Shown: positions 50,822 through 58,533 of the stretch, in pieces
How positions within the stretch are numbered: the stretch's first letter is position 1
Layout of the letters: every line of letters starts with the position of its first letter
Source: Mayfieldus sp038329895
GTDB taxonomy: Bacteria; Actinomycetota; Thermoleophilia; Solirubrobacterales; 70-9
Assembly: GCA_038329895.1 (NCBI GenBank)
Contig: JBBQNM010000005.1
Coordinates: forward strand, 1-62,274
Direction: 5' to 3'
Length of the DNA: 62,274 nt
Made by a program: the position numbers and the translations under genes
Notes under the pieces: model-generated
The model's database searches: none
What the model was told of the DNA's origin: nothing
The model's input: only the letters and a program-made list of their open reading frames with translations

Positions 50822-51579
50822 CCGAGCCCGATGTACCAGACCCCGAACATGAGGCCGAAGAGGCCGAAGGCCGGGATCAGAACGTTGCGGTAGAGCGGGT
50901 CGATCATCCGGCGCGTCAGCAGCCAGGCAAAGGCGGTCGTGCAGAGGGTCATCGAGAGCGCCGACATCGGCGCGAACACCGCCAACGCCGCCGCCGCCTC
51001 GAGCTTGCTCGGAAGCGCGGCGATCAGCAGCAGCGCCACGGCGCCGGTCCCCGCCAGCCCGTGCAGCAGGCCGATCCCCAGCGCCTGGCCGGGGGTGCGG
51101 ACGCGCCGGTGCGGGTGCGGCCCCTCGCCCTCGCGCAGGTGGCGATGCGAGTGCGAGCCGTTGCCTTCGTGTTCGTGCTTTCCGGCCCGGAAGTCCCCCC
51201 GTGCCCATTTGAAGACGATTCGCAGCGCCAGCAGCAGGATCACCACGCCGACCAACGTCTCGGCGCCGCTCTCCAACCAGCCCGGCATCGACGACTTGAA
51301 GAGGATCAGCGGAATGCCGATCACCAGCAGCGCCGCCGCATGCCCGGCCCCCCACCAGGCGCCGAGCCGGGCGGCGCCACGCACGTCGCCACCGTCGGCG
51401 GCCACCAGCGAGGTGACCGCCACGAGGTGGTCGGGATCGGTCGCGTGGCGCAGCCCGAGCACGAGCGCGATCAGCAGCGCGAACAGGAACGGGGCACCGG
51501 CGAAAAAGCCCTCGACCCAGTGGTCGGCCTGCTCGAGCGGACGGAAGATAAAGTTGAAGTTGATCAGCGCCGCGCTCAT
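50818..51579 (-). CDS. NicO/UreH-type nickel-cobalt transporter
   Basis: A 253-aa polytopic protein with the family signature GLRHATDPDHLVAVTSLVAA in TM2, GAGHAAALLVIGIPL, a His-rich cytoplasmic loop (EHEGNGSHSHRHLREGEGPH), and GQALGIGLLHGLAGTGAVAL. The two His-containing TM motifs are the metal path in NiCoT/NicO proteins. ATG 51579 overlaps the end of the Fur-family gene (stop 51576-51578), so the regulator and transporter are coupled. Nickel or cobalt is most likely. Confidence 0.88.
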   Translation of the reverse strand: MSAALINFNFIFRPLEQADHWVEGFFAGAPFLFALLIALVLGLRHATDPDHLVAVTSLVAADGGDVRGAARLGAWWGAGHAAALLVIGIPLILFKSSMPGWLESGAETLVGVVILLLALRIVFKWARGDFRAGKHEHEGNGSHSHRHLREGEGPHPHRRVRTPGQALGIGLLHGLAGTGAVALLLIAALPSKLEAAAALAVFAPMSALSMTLCTTAFAWLLTRRMIDPLYRNVLIPAFGLFGLMFGVWYIGLG

Positions 51580-52043
51580 TGCGACCCGGCTTCCTCCGCG
51601 CACTCCGAGCACAGCCCGACGATCGGGAAGTGGGTGAGGCGGACCTCGTAGCCGAACCGCTCGCGGACCAGCGCCCGCACCTCGTTCAGATCGCGGGGGC
51701 TGACCTCGGCCAGGGCGCCGCAGCGCTCGCAGGCGAGGTACTCGGACTCGCCGTTGCCGGTCAGCGCGTAGCGACCGGCGCTGTGGCCGGCGTGGACGTG
51801 GCGCACGACGCCCAGCTCCTCGAGCGTCTCGAGGTTGCGGTAGACCGACGCGAGGTCGATCGGCAATCCCCCGTCCACTCCGCTCGCGATCTCGTCGGCT
51901 GACATCGGCCGGCGCGCGGCGAACAGCGCCTGCACGACTATGCGGCGCGCGGTGGAGATCCGCAGCCCGTGTCCCCGCAGCGCGTTCAGCACTGTCTCGG
52001 GGCTGTCGAACCGAAGCGGAGGTGTGAGGGAAGAGACGGTCAT
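51576..52043 (-). CDS. Fur-family metalloregulator
   Basis: A 155-aa Fur/Zur/Nur protein: winged helix LRGHGLRISTARRIVVQALF, PMSADEIASGVDG and DLASVYRNLETLEELGVVRH, then the metal-binding half with HVHAGHSAGRYALTG and two Cys pairs (CERC and CSEC) that form the structural zinc site. Which metal it senses cannot be told from these residues, but it sits between two NicO transporters, so nickel (Nur) or zinc are the best guesses. Starts 48 bases after the 502-aa NicO gene. Confidence 0.88.
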   Translation of the reverse strand: MTVSSLTPPLRFDSPETVLNALRGHGLRISTARRIVVQALFAARRPMSADEIASGVDGGLPIDLASVYRNLETLEELGVVRHVHAGHSAGRYALTGNGESEYLACERCGALAEVSPRDLNEVRALVRERFGYEVRLTHFPIVGLCSECAEEAGSQ

Positions 52044-52090
52044 CCGACTGGGGTCTTCGCTTGCCACTGCGATGCCGGGGCCGCTTCGGA

Positions 52091-53599
52091 TCACAGGCCC
52101 ACCTGGGGAATCGCTCGAAGGGTGATCAGGGTGCCGGCGAGGACGATGATGCTCGCCGACGCCGCCGGCAGCGCCCCCACCAAACGACTGCCGAAGATGC
52201 TGCGCTCGGGCCGCAGGCGGGCGACCAGGCGGCCGCCGTAGAGGACCACGAGCCCGACCACCGTCAGCGTCGCCGCCAGCCCGAGGCTGAAAGCGAAGAT
52301 CAGCCCCATCCCGAGTCCGATCCGGTGCTGGGAGATCGCCGCGATCAGGACGACCAGCGCCGAGGGACAGGGAACGGCGCCGCCGGAGATGCCGAGGGCT
52401 AGGAGCGTCTTCATGGTGATCGGCCCATCCGGAGCGTGGTGGTGGTCCGGGTTCCTCGTTCCTCGTTCCTCGTTGCTCGAGCTCGGGTCGTGGCCGTGGT
52501 GGTGATGCTCGTGGCCGTGGCTGTGCCCGTGCCCCTCCCCCGCCACCTGCGCCCGCATCTTCCGCCAACGCTTGAACCGCGACCGCATCACGGCGAGCCC
52601 GATCGTCACCACCATCACCCCCGAGATCACCCCGAGCCACGGGTAGAGGTCCTCGGGCAGGATGTACTGGGAGGCGAACAGGGTCACCAGCCCAAGCGCG
52701 AAGACCGCGAAGGTATGGGTGACGGTGACCGTGAGTCCGAGGATCGCCGCGTGGCGCGGGGTCCCCCGGCTGCCGACCAGATAGCCGGCGACCATCGACT
52801 TGCCGTGGCCGGGCGAGAGCGCGTGCAAGGCGCCCCAGCCGAACGCGGCGGCGAGCAGCAGTAGGAGCAGCCATCCGTGGTCGTTGGAGCTGGCGAGCGT
52901 GTTGGCGAAACCGTCCAGCGCCACGTTGGTCGTCGTCTCTCCCCCATCCGGCCCCTTGGGAGCGGTCACCTGGCCCGAGCCAGGGCTGACGGCGAAGCTG
53001 CCGCTGCGCACGTCGGGTGGGCTCGAGAGCAGGTCCTGGGGATAGCTGCGCAGCCCGTTCGTGGGGTCGATGGCCCCGACGTTCGAGCGCACGTCGGTGC
53101 CCGCGCCCGGCAGCACCTCGATCTCCTTCCAACCCACGCGGCCCAGGTACGTTTGGTCGTGCACCTCGACCTTGCTGGCGCCGGCGGGCAGCCGGGCGTC
53201 GAAGTCGGCCTCGACCCGGGTCAGCAGCAGCCCGCTCTGTCCGGGCGGGAAGGAGATCGTCGCGTCGTGGGGCTTGCCGAGCGGCACGGGGCGCCCGTCC
53301 GCGGTCAGCGACAGGTCGGGCGCGATCTCGGCCAGCTTGGCGCGCAGCAGCGGCCCGGTCTCGGCGCCGTCGACCTTGCCGTTCCCGTCGGTGTCGAAGC
53401 GCTGCGCTTCCTGGAAGGTCGGGATCTCGGCCTGGTCGAGGATGTAATGAAGCTCGGCGCGGCCGTCGGAGATCCGCACCTGGCTCAGGTGGTTGACGCT
53501 GAAGTTGCCGAGCGGATGGGCGGCGGCGCCGGATGGCGCCAGCGCCGAGCCCGCGATCGCAGCGGCGACGCACAGCGCAGCAATCCGGCCGCGCCTCAT
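52091..53599 (-). CDS. NicO-type metal transporter with a secreted N-terminal domain carrying an EF-hand-like loop
   Basis: A 502-aa protein: signal peptide (IAALCVAAAIAGSALAPSGA), a 200-residue extracytoplasmic domain beginning HPLGNFSVNHLSQVRISDGR that contains an EF-hand-like FDTDGNGKVDGAE, then a NicO transporter with GWGALHALSPGHGKSMVAGY and GISGGAVPCPSALVVLIAA, a long His loop (GHGHSHGHEHHHHGHDP) between helices, and six TMs. The His loop includes 8-bp tandem repeats (52451-52482). Likely exports or imports Ni/Co or related metals. Start overlaps the TPR gene by four bases. Confidence 0.85.
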   Translation of the reverse strand: MRRGRIAALCVAAAIAGSALAPSGAAAHPLGNFSVNHLSQVRISDGRAELHYILDQAEIPTFQEAQRFDTDGNGKVDGAETGPLLRAKLAEIAPDLSLTADGRPVPLGKPHDATISFPPGQSGLLLTRVEADFDARLPAGASKVEVHDQTYLGRVGWKEIEVLPGAGTDVRSNVGAIDPTNGLRSYPQDLLSSPPDVRSGSFAVSPGSGQVTAPKGPDGGETTTNVALDGFANTLASSNDHGWLLLLLLAAAFGWGALHALSPGHGKSMVAGYLVGSRGTPRHAAILGLTVTVTHTFAVFALGLVTLFASQYILPEDLYPWLGVISGVMVVTIGLAVMRSRFKRWRKMRAQVAGEGHGHSHGHEHHHHGHDPSSSNEERGTRNPDHHHAPDGPITMKTLLALGISGGAVPCPSALVVLIAAISQHRIGLGMGLIFAFSLGLAATLTVVGLVVLYGGRLVARLRPERSIFGSRLVGALPAASASIIVLAGTLITLRAIPQVGL

Positions 53600-54906
53600 C
53601 CCACCCTCAACGCCATCCGGGCGCGCGGCCCGTAGAGCGGGTTGAAGCGCGGACTCTGGGCGACGAGCCGCGACAGATAGCCGCGCGCCGCAGCCGTCCG
53701 CCCGGCGCGTTGGGCGATGATCCCGGCGTGGTAGAGGAACGAGGGATCGCGCGAGCCGAGCTTCATCGCCTCGGCCGAGAAGCGCAGCGCCATCTCGTCA
53801 CGCCCGGCCCGGCTCAAAGCCCACGCGTAGGCGTCGGCCGAGCGCACGCTCGGAGCCTGCCGCCAGGCGCGGCGCCCGAGCACGACGCTCTTTGCAGCGC
53901 TGCCGTGGTTGGCCTCGAACAGCGCCAGGTCGACGTCGGTGTTGACGCCGTTTGCCTGCAGCAGCTTCGCCTCCGCACCGACCAGCGCGTAGCTGGCCCG
54001 CGCCGCGCCCGTCCGCCCAGCCGCTTCCTGCGTCTCCCCCAAGGCGATCACGTACTCGGGTAGCGGAAGCCGTTCCACCACCGCGCGCAAGCGCTCGATC
54101 GCCGGCCCGAAGTTTCCCTGGGCCGCATCGACGCCGGCAAGCCCGGCGCTTGCACGCACGTAGCCGGGGAAGGCGGCCAGCGCCACCCGGTAGGAGGCTG
54201 CAGCGGCGGCCAAACGGCCGCGCGAGAACTCGAGGTTGCCGAGCAGCGTCTGGACGTAGGCGCCGTTCTCTCCGCTGCCCGGCGCAGCCGATGCTGCCAG
54301 CCGCATCGCCGCAACCGCCCCGGCGAGATCGCCGTGCAGCTCGCGAAAGTAGGAGACTCGCGCGTAGGAGGAGAGGCCGGGCTTGAAGTCGACCATCTGC
54401 TGGAGCGTCCGCTCGACGGCGCCGTAGCGGCCGAGCTCGACCTCGGCATCCACGAGCACGGCAAATGGCGCGAACGAGCGCGGATGCTCCTGCCGCGCCG
54501 TCTGCCCATGACGCAGCGCAGCCCGAAATTCGTGCCGCGCGAGGGCAAGAGTTCCGAGCCCGACCGTTGCGTCGAGGCTGCGCGGACTTCGCTCAATCCC
54601 CTTGGCGAAGGCCATCCCCGCGCGAGAGTAGGCGGTTGGGTCACCCGTCTCGCGGACCTGCTGCAGGAGCGCGCCGCCGAGCGCCGCATAGGTCTGCGCG
54701 TTCGCCCCGCCGCCCCTGATGACTGCCTCCAGGCCGAGGATTCGCGCTGCCGTCGAGGTCCCTGACGGCGTCGAAGCGGTCGCACCTGGGTCAACCCGGC
54801 TCAGTGAGGGGCCTGAGGAAGCGTTGACGAGCCCAAGGACGACCAGCACCGCCGCAAAGACGACGCTGGTCGTCGCAATCAGAGGCCTTCGAAGGACGAT
54901 GGTCAT
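53596..54906 (-). CDS. Membrane-anchored TPR protein of the DUF4331 cassette, copy 1
   Basis: A 436-aa protein: an N-terminal TM (LIATTSVVFAAVLVVLGLVN) followed by about nine tetratricopeptide repeats outside the membrane (QTYAALGGALLQQVRETGDP, SYFRELHGDLAGAVAAMRLA, SADAYAWALSRAGRDEMALR, PSFLYHAGIIAQRAGRTAAA) ending in SPRFNPLYGPRARMAL. It is a paralogue of the gene at 57135-58460. It lies between DUF4331 and the NicO gene and overlaps the latter by four bases. A scaffold for secreted DUF4331 or for the transporter is inferred. Confidence 0.85.
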   Translation of the reverse strand: MTIVLRRPLIATTSVVFAAVLVVLGLVNASSGPSLSRVDPGATASTPSGTSTAARILGLEAVIRGGGANAQTYAALGGALLQQVRETGDPTAYSRAGMAFAKGIERSPRSLDATVGLGTLALARHEFRAALRHGQTARQEHPRSFAPFAVLVDAEVELGRYGAVERTLQQMVDFKPGLSSYARVSYFRELHGDLAGAVAAMRLAASAAPGSGENGAYVQTLLGNLEFSRGRLAAAAASYRVALAAFPGYVRASAGLAGVDAAQGNFGPAIERLRAVVERLPLPEYVIALGETQEAAGRTGAARASYALVGAEAKLLQANGVNTDVDLALFEANHGSAAKSVVLGRRAWRQAPSVRSADAYAWALSRAGRDEMALRFSAEAMKLGSRDPSFLYHAGIIAQRAGRTAAARGYLSRLVAQSPRFNPLYGPRARMALRVG

Positions 54907-54928
54907 CGGTCGATTCCCTGGTTGGGCC

Positions 54929-54958
54929 GAGGGGGGCCCGGCTGAGCCGGGCCCCCTC
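54929..54958 (-). promoter_or_regulatory. Intercistronic hairpin between DUF4331 copy 1 and the TPR gene
   Basis: GAGGGGGGCCCGGC-TGA-GCCGGGCCCCCTC: a 13-bp stem with one extra G on one side. A hairpin with the same GAGGGG/CCCCTC base lies in the corresponding gap of the second cassette (58493-58520). Such stems can stop polymerase partly or protect the upstream message. Confidence 0.6.
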
Positions 54959-54973
54959 ACGCCATTCATGCCC

Positions 54974-56542
54974 TTACGGCACCAGCGGCGGCGTGCCCGG
55001 GGTCGGGGCGTGCGTCGGCTGGTTCTTCTTGATCTGCGAGTCGAACCCGGAGGTCGGCGCCGCGACGTACGGGAAGCTGGACAGGAACTCCTTGTCGTTC
55101 ATGTCCACTCCGTCGCCGAGCGGCAGCTTCTTCCCGCCCTGGTCCTCGGGGACCAGGAACCCGCAGGCGACCCGCAGGTAGATGTCGACTGCATCGTCGG
55201 ACAACCTGCGGCCGTCCGGGAGTCCGGCGTTGTCGCCGCCGATCACGCCGAAGCGACTGGACGCTCCGGGGGCGGTGGGCGGCACGCCGAGGTTCAACTT
55301 CAGCGTGTCGGCCGCGGCCGGATCGTTGCCGATCTGGGTCAGCCCGGGGATGCCCGTGAACAGTGCCTGGACGATGTCCGTGCGATTCGTCTCGGGGCAA
55401 CCGAGATTGAACAGCCCGTTGATCGCCTTCACCAGCTCGGGCTCGAGCGCGTACTGGCCGAACCTCTTTCCATCCTCGGAGGGCTGGGTGCGGTTGAACT
55501 CGTCCTTACGCGAGATCGGGACGAACAGCTCGTTGATCAGCGGGTTGCCCAGACGGTTGACCTGCACCCACGGACCCTCGCCGCCACGGTCACGCCCATT
55601 GGTCACCTCGAGCTTGCGGCGCTCGGTCGAGGCCCAGACGCCGACCACGTTCGAAGCCGAGTCATTGTTCTCGCCCTTGCCTCGGTTCGCCTTGTGGCCG
55701 TAGCCGTTCTTGCCCTTGCCCTTCTTGCCGTGGTTGTTCTTGCCGTGGTGGTTCTTGCCCTTGCCCTTCTTGCCATGGCCCTTGAGCTTGCGGGCGTTGG
55801 CCTTGTGGGTCAGGGACGAATCCGGCAGCTCGAGGACGAACGAGTGCACCGCGTAGCCGGCAACGTCGTCCTTGTAGCCCCCTGCGTTGCCGGTCGTGGT
55901 GTCGCGGAAATTGATCAGGTCGAAGGTGACGCCTAGATCGATGAAGAACGGGTCGTCACGCTGCCCGACGAACACGGTGCCCCCGCCGTCCAGCGGGCGA
56001 ACCGACTGATCCACGAGTGCCTGGTAATTCGGCATCGTCTTGGGGCCGATGTTGCTCGGCGCAACCGGAAGGTTGTTGCCAACCCTGCGACTCTTGGTCA
56101 GATCCCCGTGACGGTTGTACTCAAGGCGCGTCACATCGTAGGTCTGACGCAGCAAGAGATCGGGATCGTCGACCGATGTGACCTGTCCGCTCTGGGCGAG
56201 AGCAAGCCGGGACCGCTGGTCGATCTTGTCGTCGATCGTGAAGCGGTAACGAATGTCGTAGTTCCCGTCACCGGTGTTGTCGAAGTTGATGTAGTAGCGG
56301 GCGTTCGGGTCCAGCGAATAGAACAACGGCCCGCCCGCCGGGTCCTCGAAGGGGATCACGTTCGCGACCACCGCTGCCCGGTCAGGGTTGTTGTTCGGGG
56401 TAAAGAAGTAGACGTCCGTCCAGTCCCCGGTCGGGTCCAGCGACGAGCCTGGCGCCTCGCGATGGCTGGAGCCCGAACTGAGCCCGACCGCAATCGCCGA
56501 TGCCGCCAGCACTGCCACGATGCTGAGCAAGAGCCTTTTCAT
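54974..56542 (-). CDS. Secreted DUF4331 protein, copy 1
   Basis: A 522-aa secreted protein: signal MKRLLLSIVAVLAASAIAVG, then the DUF4331 hallmark SSHREAPGSSLDPTGDWTDVYFF, an Asp-rich DNTGDGNYDIRYRF (calcium-loop-like), PFEDPAGGPLFYSLDP, GGTVFVGQRDDPFFIDLG and AGYAVHSFVLELP. A Lys/Gly/His low-complexity insert (about residues 250-295: KGHGKKGKGKNHHGKNNHGK) is unique to this copy. Cys residues are few. No enzyme motif is known for DUF4331. Preceded by AAGGAGG and a leader similar to copy 2. Confidence 0.85.
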   Translation of the reverse strand: MKRLLLSIVAVLAASAIAVGLSSGSSHREAPGSSLDPTGDWTDVYFFTPNNNPDRAAVVANVIPFEDPAGGPLFYSLDPNARYYINFDNTGDGNYDIRYRFTIDDKIDQRSRLALAQSGQVTSVDDPDLLLRQTYDVTRLEYNRHGDLTKSRRVGNNLPVAPSNIGPKTMPNYQALVDQSVRPLDGGGTVFVGQRDDPFFIDLGVTFDLINFRDTTTGNAGGYKDDVAGYAVHSFVLELPDSSLTHKANARKLKGHGKKGKGKNHHGKNNHGKKGKGKNGYGHKANRGKGENNDSASNVVGVWASTERRKLEVTNGRDRGGEGPWVQVNRLGNPLINELFVPISRKDEFNRTQPSEDGKRFGQYALEPELVKAINGLFNLGCPETNRTDIVQALFTGIPGLTQIGNDPAAADTLKLNLGVPPTAPGASSRFGVIGGDNAGLPDGRRLSDDAVDIYLRVACGFLVPEDQGGKKLPLGDGVDMNDKEFLSSFPYVAAPTSGFDSQIKKNQPTHAPTPGTPPLVP

Positions 56543-56574
56543 GCTTCCTCCTTGAGTTCCGACTGACTCCGTCT

Positions 56575-56594
56575 GGCGGCATCGATCTGCCGCC
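56575..56594 (-). promoter_or_regulatory. Leader hairpin of DUF4331 copy 1
   Basis: GGCGGCA-TCGATC-TGCCGCC, 33 bases before the start codon, within a leader that resembles that of copy 2 at 60100-60150. Could be an operator or an RNA stem. Confidence 0.4.
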
Positions 56595-56664
56595 CGGATA
56601 CCTCATATACGCCGACCCCGCTCTCACTGGATCAGGGAGGGGCCTAAAAAGAGATCCCGACGAC

Positions 56665-56677
56665 TTGCAGCTGCGAA
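56665..56677. promoter_or_regulatory. TTGCAG-type palindrome upstream of DUF4331 copy 1
   Basis: TTGCAGCTGCGAA, a near-perfect palindrome in the divergent gap (56543-56719) between DUF4331 and the small lipoprotein gene; related to TTGCTGCAA at 60216-60224 and the 20-bp palindrome at 13785-13804. Confidence 0.3.
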
Positions 56678-56719
56678 TCGTTCGCGGGAAGGCCAACCCG
56701 CCGCGGCTAGGATTCGCGC

Positions 56720-57130
56720 GTGACCCGCCTGTCGACGCTGGTGCTCGTGGCGCTGGCCCTGCTCGCCGCTGGTTGCGGAGGCACGGGTCCCGACAGTGTC
56801 GTGCGCGACTACTTCGATGCGATCGTCGAGCAGGACGGCGAGAGGGCCTGCCACCAGCTCACCAAGGAGTTACGCCGAGACATTGAGCGGGCGCCCGCGG
56901 CCCGCGCCAGCGGCCGCAGTTGCGCTGACGTGATGGAGCTCGCCGCCGGCCTCAACCCGCAGCTGAGCACGCAGGACGTCAAGGACCTCGACATCGCGAT
57001 CAAAGAGGACGGGGATCGGGCGGTTGCGACATTGGAGAATCCGCTCGCTCGTCGCAGGGAGTCGATCGACCTGGTCCAAGTGGACGGGGACTGGAGGATC
57101 GCGACTCTCGAGACCCGTCCCAGGGGCTAG
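56720..57130 (+). CDS. Small lipoprotein
   Basis: A 136-aa lipoprotein: GTG start, signal RLSTLVLVALALLAAGCGGT with lipobox LAAGC, then a single alpha+beta domain (SVVRDYFDAIVEQDGERACH, ELRRDIERAPAARASGRSCA, DLDIAIKEDGDRAVATLENP, DLVQVDGDWRIATLETRP) of the NTF2/DUF4878 type, with two Cys. Inserted between the two DUF4331 cassettes on the opposite strand. Confidence 0.7.
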   Translation: MTRLSTLVLVALALLAAGCGGTGPDSVVRDYFDAIVEQDGERACHQLTKELRRDIERAPAARASGRSCADVMELAAGLNPQLSTQDVKDLDIAIKEDGDRAVATLENPLARRRESIDLVQVDGDWRIATLETRPRG

Positions 57131-57134
57131 CGGC

Positions 57135-58460
57135 TCAGCCCAACTCCTCCAGCGCCATCCGTGCACGCGGGCCGTAGAGCGGGTTGAAGCGCGGACTCTG
57201 GGCTACGAGCCGCGACAGGTAACCGCGGGCCGCAGCCGTCCGCCCGGCGCGCTGGGCGACGATCCCGGCGTGGTAGAGGAACGAGGGGTCATGCGAGCCG
57301 AGCTTCATCGCCACGGCCGAGAACCGCAGCGCCATCTCGTCACGCCCGGTCCGGCTCAAAGCCCACGCGTAGGCGTCGGCCGAGCGCACGCTCGGCGCTT
57401 CGCCCCAAGCGCGCCGCCCGAGCACGACCGCCTTCGCGGCGCCGCCGTGGTTGGCCTCGAACAGCGCCAGGTCGACGTCGGTGTTGACGCCGTTGGCGCG
57501 CAGCAGCTTCACCTCGACGCCGACCAGCGCGTAGGTGGCCTGCGCCGCCGCGATCCGGCCCGCCGCCTGCTGGGTCTCCCCCAGCCCGATCACGTACTCG
57601 GGGAACGGGATCTTCTGCACGGCGCGCTGATAGCGGGCGATCGCCGCGTCGTACCCGCCGCGCCCGGCCTCGACCCGGGCCAGCCCGGCGAGCGCCGCCG
57701 GATAGCCGGGGTCGCCGGCCAGCGCAGTCCGATAGGCGCGCTCGGCGGCGGCGTAGTTGCCGCTCTCGAGCTGTAGCTGGCCGACCAGCGTCTGCACGTA
57801 GCCGAGGTTCTCGGGGCTCTGGCCGCCGGCTGTGACCGCCAGCCCCATCGCCGCGAGCGCCCCCGGCAAGTCGCCGTGAAGCTCGCGGAAGTAGGAGGCC
57901 CGGGCGTAGGAAGAAAGCTCGGGCTTCAGGTCGACCCACTTCTGAAGCGTGCGCCCGGCGGCCGTGTAGTGGCCCAGCTCGACCTCGGCGTCGGCGATCA
58001 CGCCGTAGTTGCGCGCCACCCCGGGGTCGATGCGCCGCGCCCGCTCGCCGAGCGCCAGCCCGGCGTGAAAGTCGTGGCGGCTGAGCGCCAGCTGGCCGAG
58101 GCCGCTGGTCGCGGTGAAGTTCTGTGGGTCGGTCTTCAGCGCCTCGTGCAGAACCCCGTCGGCCTTGGTGTAGAAGCTTGAGTCGCCCGACTCGCGCACC
58201 TTCTGCAGGTAGGTGAGGCCGAGGTTCGCATAGGTGTCGGCGTCGGGCGCCGAGCGCAGCTGCGCCTGAAGCACCTCGATCTGCTGGTCGGTGGTCGCGC
58301 CCGGCGGTAGGCCGGAGCCGGCGACGGCGGTCAGGTCGGCCCTGGAGGCCGTCGAGCTGGGCCCCGAGGTGTCGATCACCCGCAGCGCGAGCATCACCAG
58401 GGCGAAGGCCAGCGCAACAGCGCCGACCCGAAGAGAGATTCTTTGAAGTGCGATTGGCAT
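57135..58460 (-). CDS. Membrane-anchored TPR protein of the DUF4331 cassette, copy 2
   Basis: A 441-aa paralogue of the gene at 53596-54906: N-terminal TM (VGAVALAFALVMLALRVIDT) and the same run of TPRs (QVLQAQLRSAPDADTYANLG-type start, SYFRELHGDLPGALAAMGLA, FLYHAGIVAQRAGRTAAARG, SPRFNPLYGPRARMALEELG). The last 200 residues are nearly the same in the two copies (NTDVDLALFEANHG and more), pointing to recent duplication or gene conversion. Directly after DUF4331 copy 2. Confidence 0.85.
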   Translation of the reverse strand: MPIALQRISLRVGAVALAFALVMLALRVIDTSGPSSTASRADLTAVAGSGLPPGATTDQQIEVLQAQLRSAPDADTYANLGLTYLQKVRESGDSSFYTKADGVLHEALKTDPQNFTATSGLGQLALSRHDFHAGLALGERARRIDPGVARNYGVIADAEVELGHYTAAGRTLQKWVDLKPELSSYARASYFRELHGDLPGALAAMGLAVTAGGQSPENLGYVQTLVGQLQLESGNYAAAERAYRTALAGDPGYPAALAGLARVEAGRGGYDAAIARYQRAVQKIPFPEYVIGLGETQQAAGRIAAAQATYALVGVEVKLLRANGVNTDVDLALFEANHGGAAKAVVLGRRAWGEAPSVRSADAYAWALSRTGRDEMALRFSAVAMKLGSHDPSFLYHAGIVAQRAGRTAAARGYLSRLVAQSPRFNPLYGPRARMALEELG

Positions 58461-58492
58461 AGTGCGGATGCGGTCTCAAACGAGCCGCCCCG

Positions 58493-58520
58493 GAGGGGGC
58501 CGCCGGCTGGCGACCCCCTC
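58493..58520 (-). promoter_or_regulatory. Intercistronic hairpin between DUF4331 copy 2 and its TPR gene
   Basis: GAGGGGG (58493-58499) pairs with CCCCCTC (58514-58520) around a GC-rich loop; counterpart of 54929-54958 in cassette 1. Confidence 0.5.
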
Positions 58521-58533
58521 GCGGAGCGATCGT

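Noticed and set aside
55670..55800. Separate gene or insertion in the Lys/Gly-rich part of DUF4331 copy 1
   Set aside because: The frame is continuous and flanked by conserved DUF4331 sequence, so it is a low-complexity insert in one protein.
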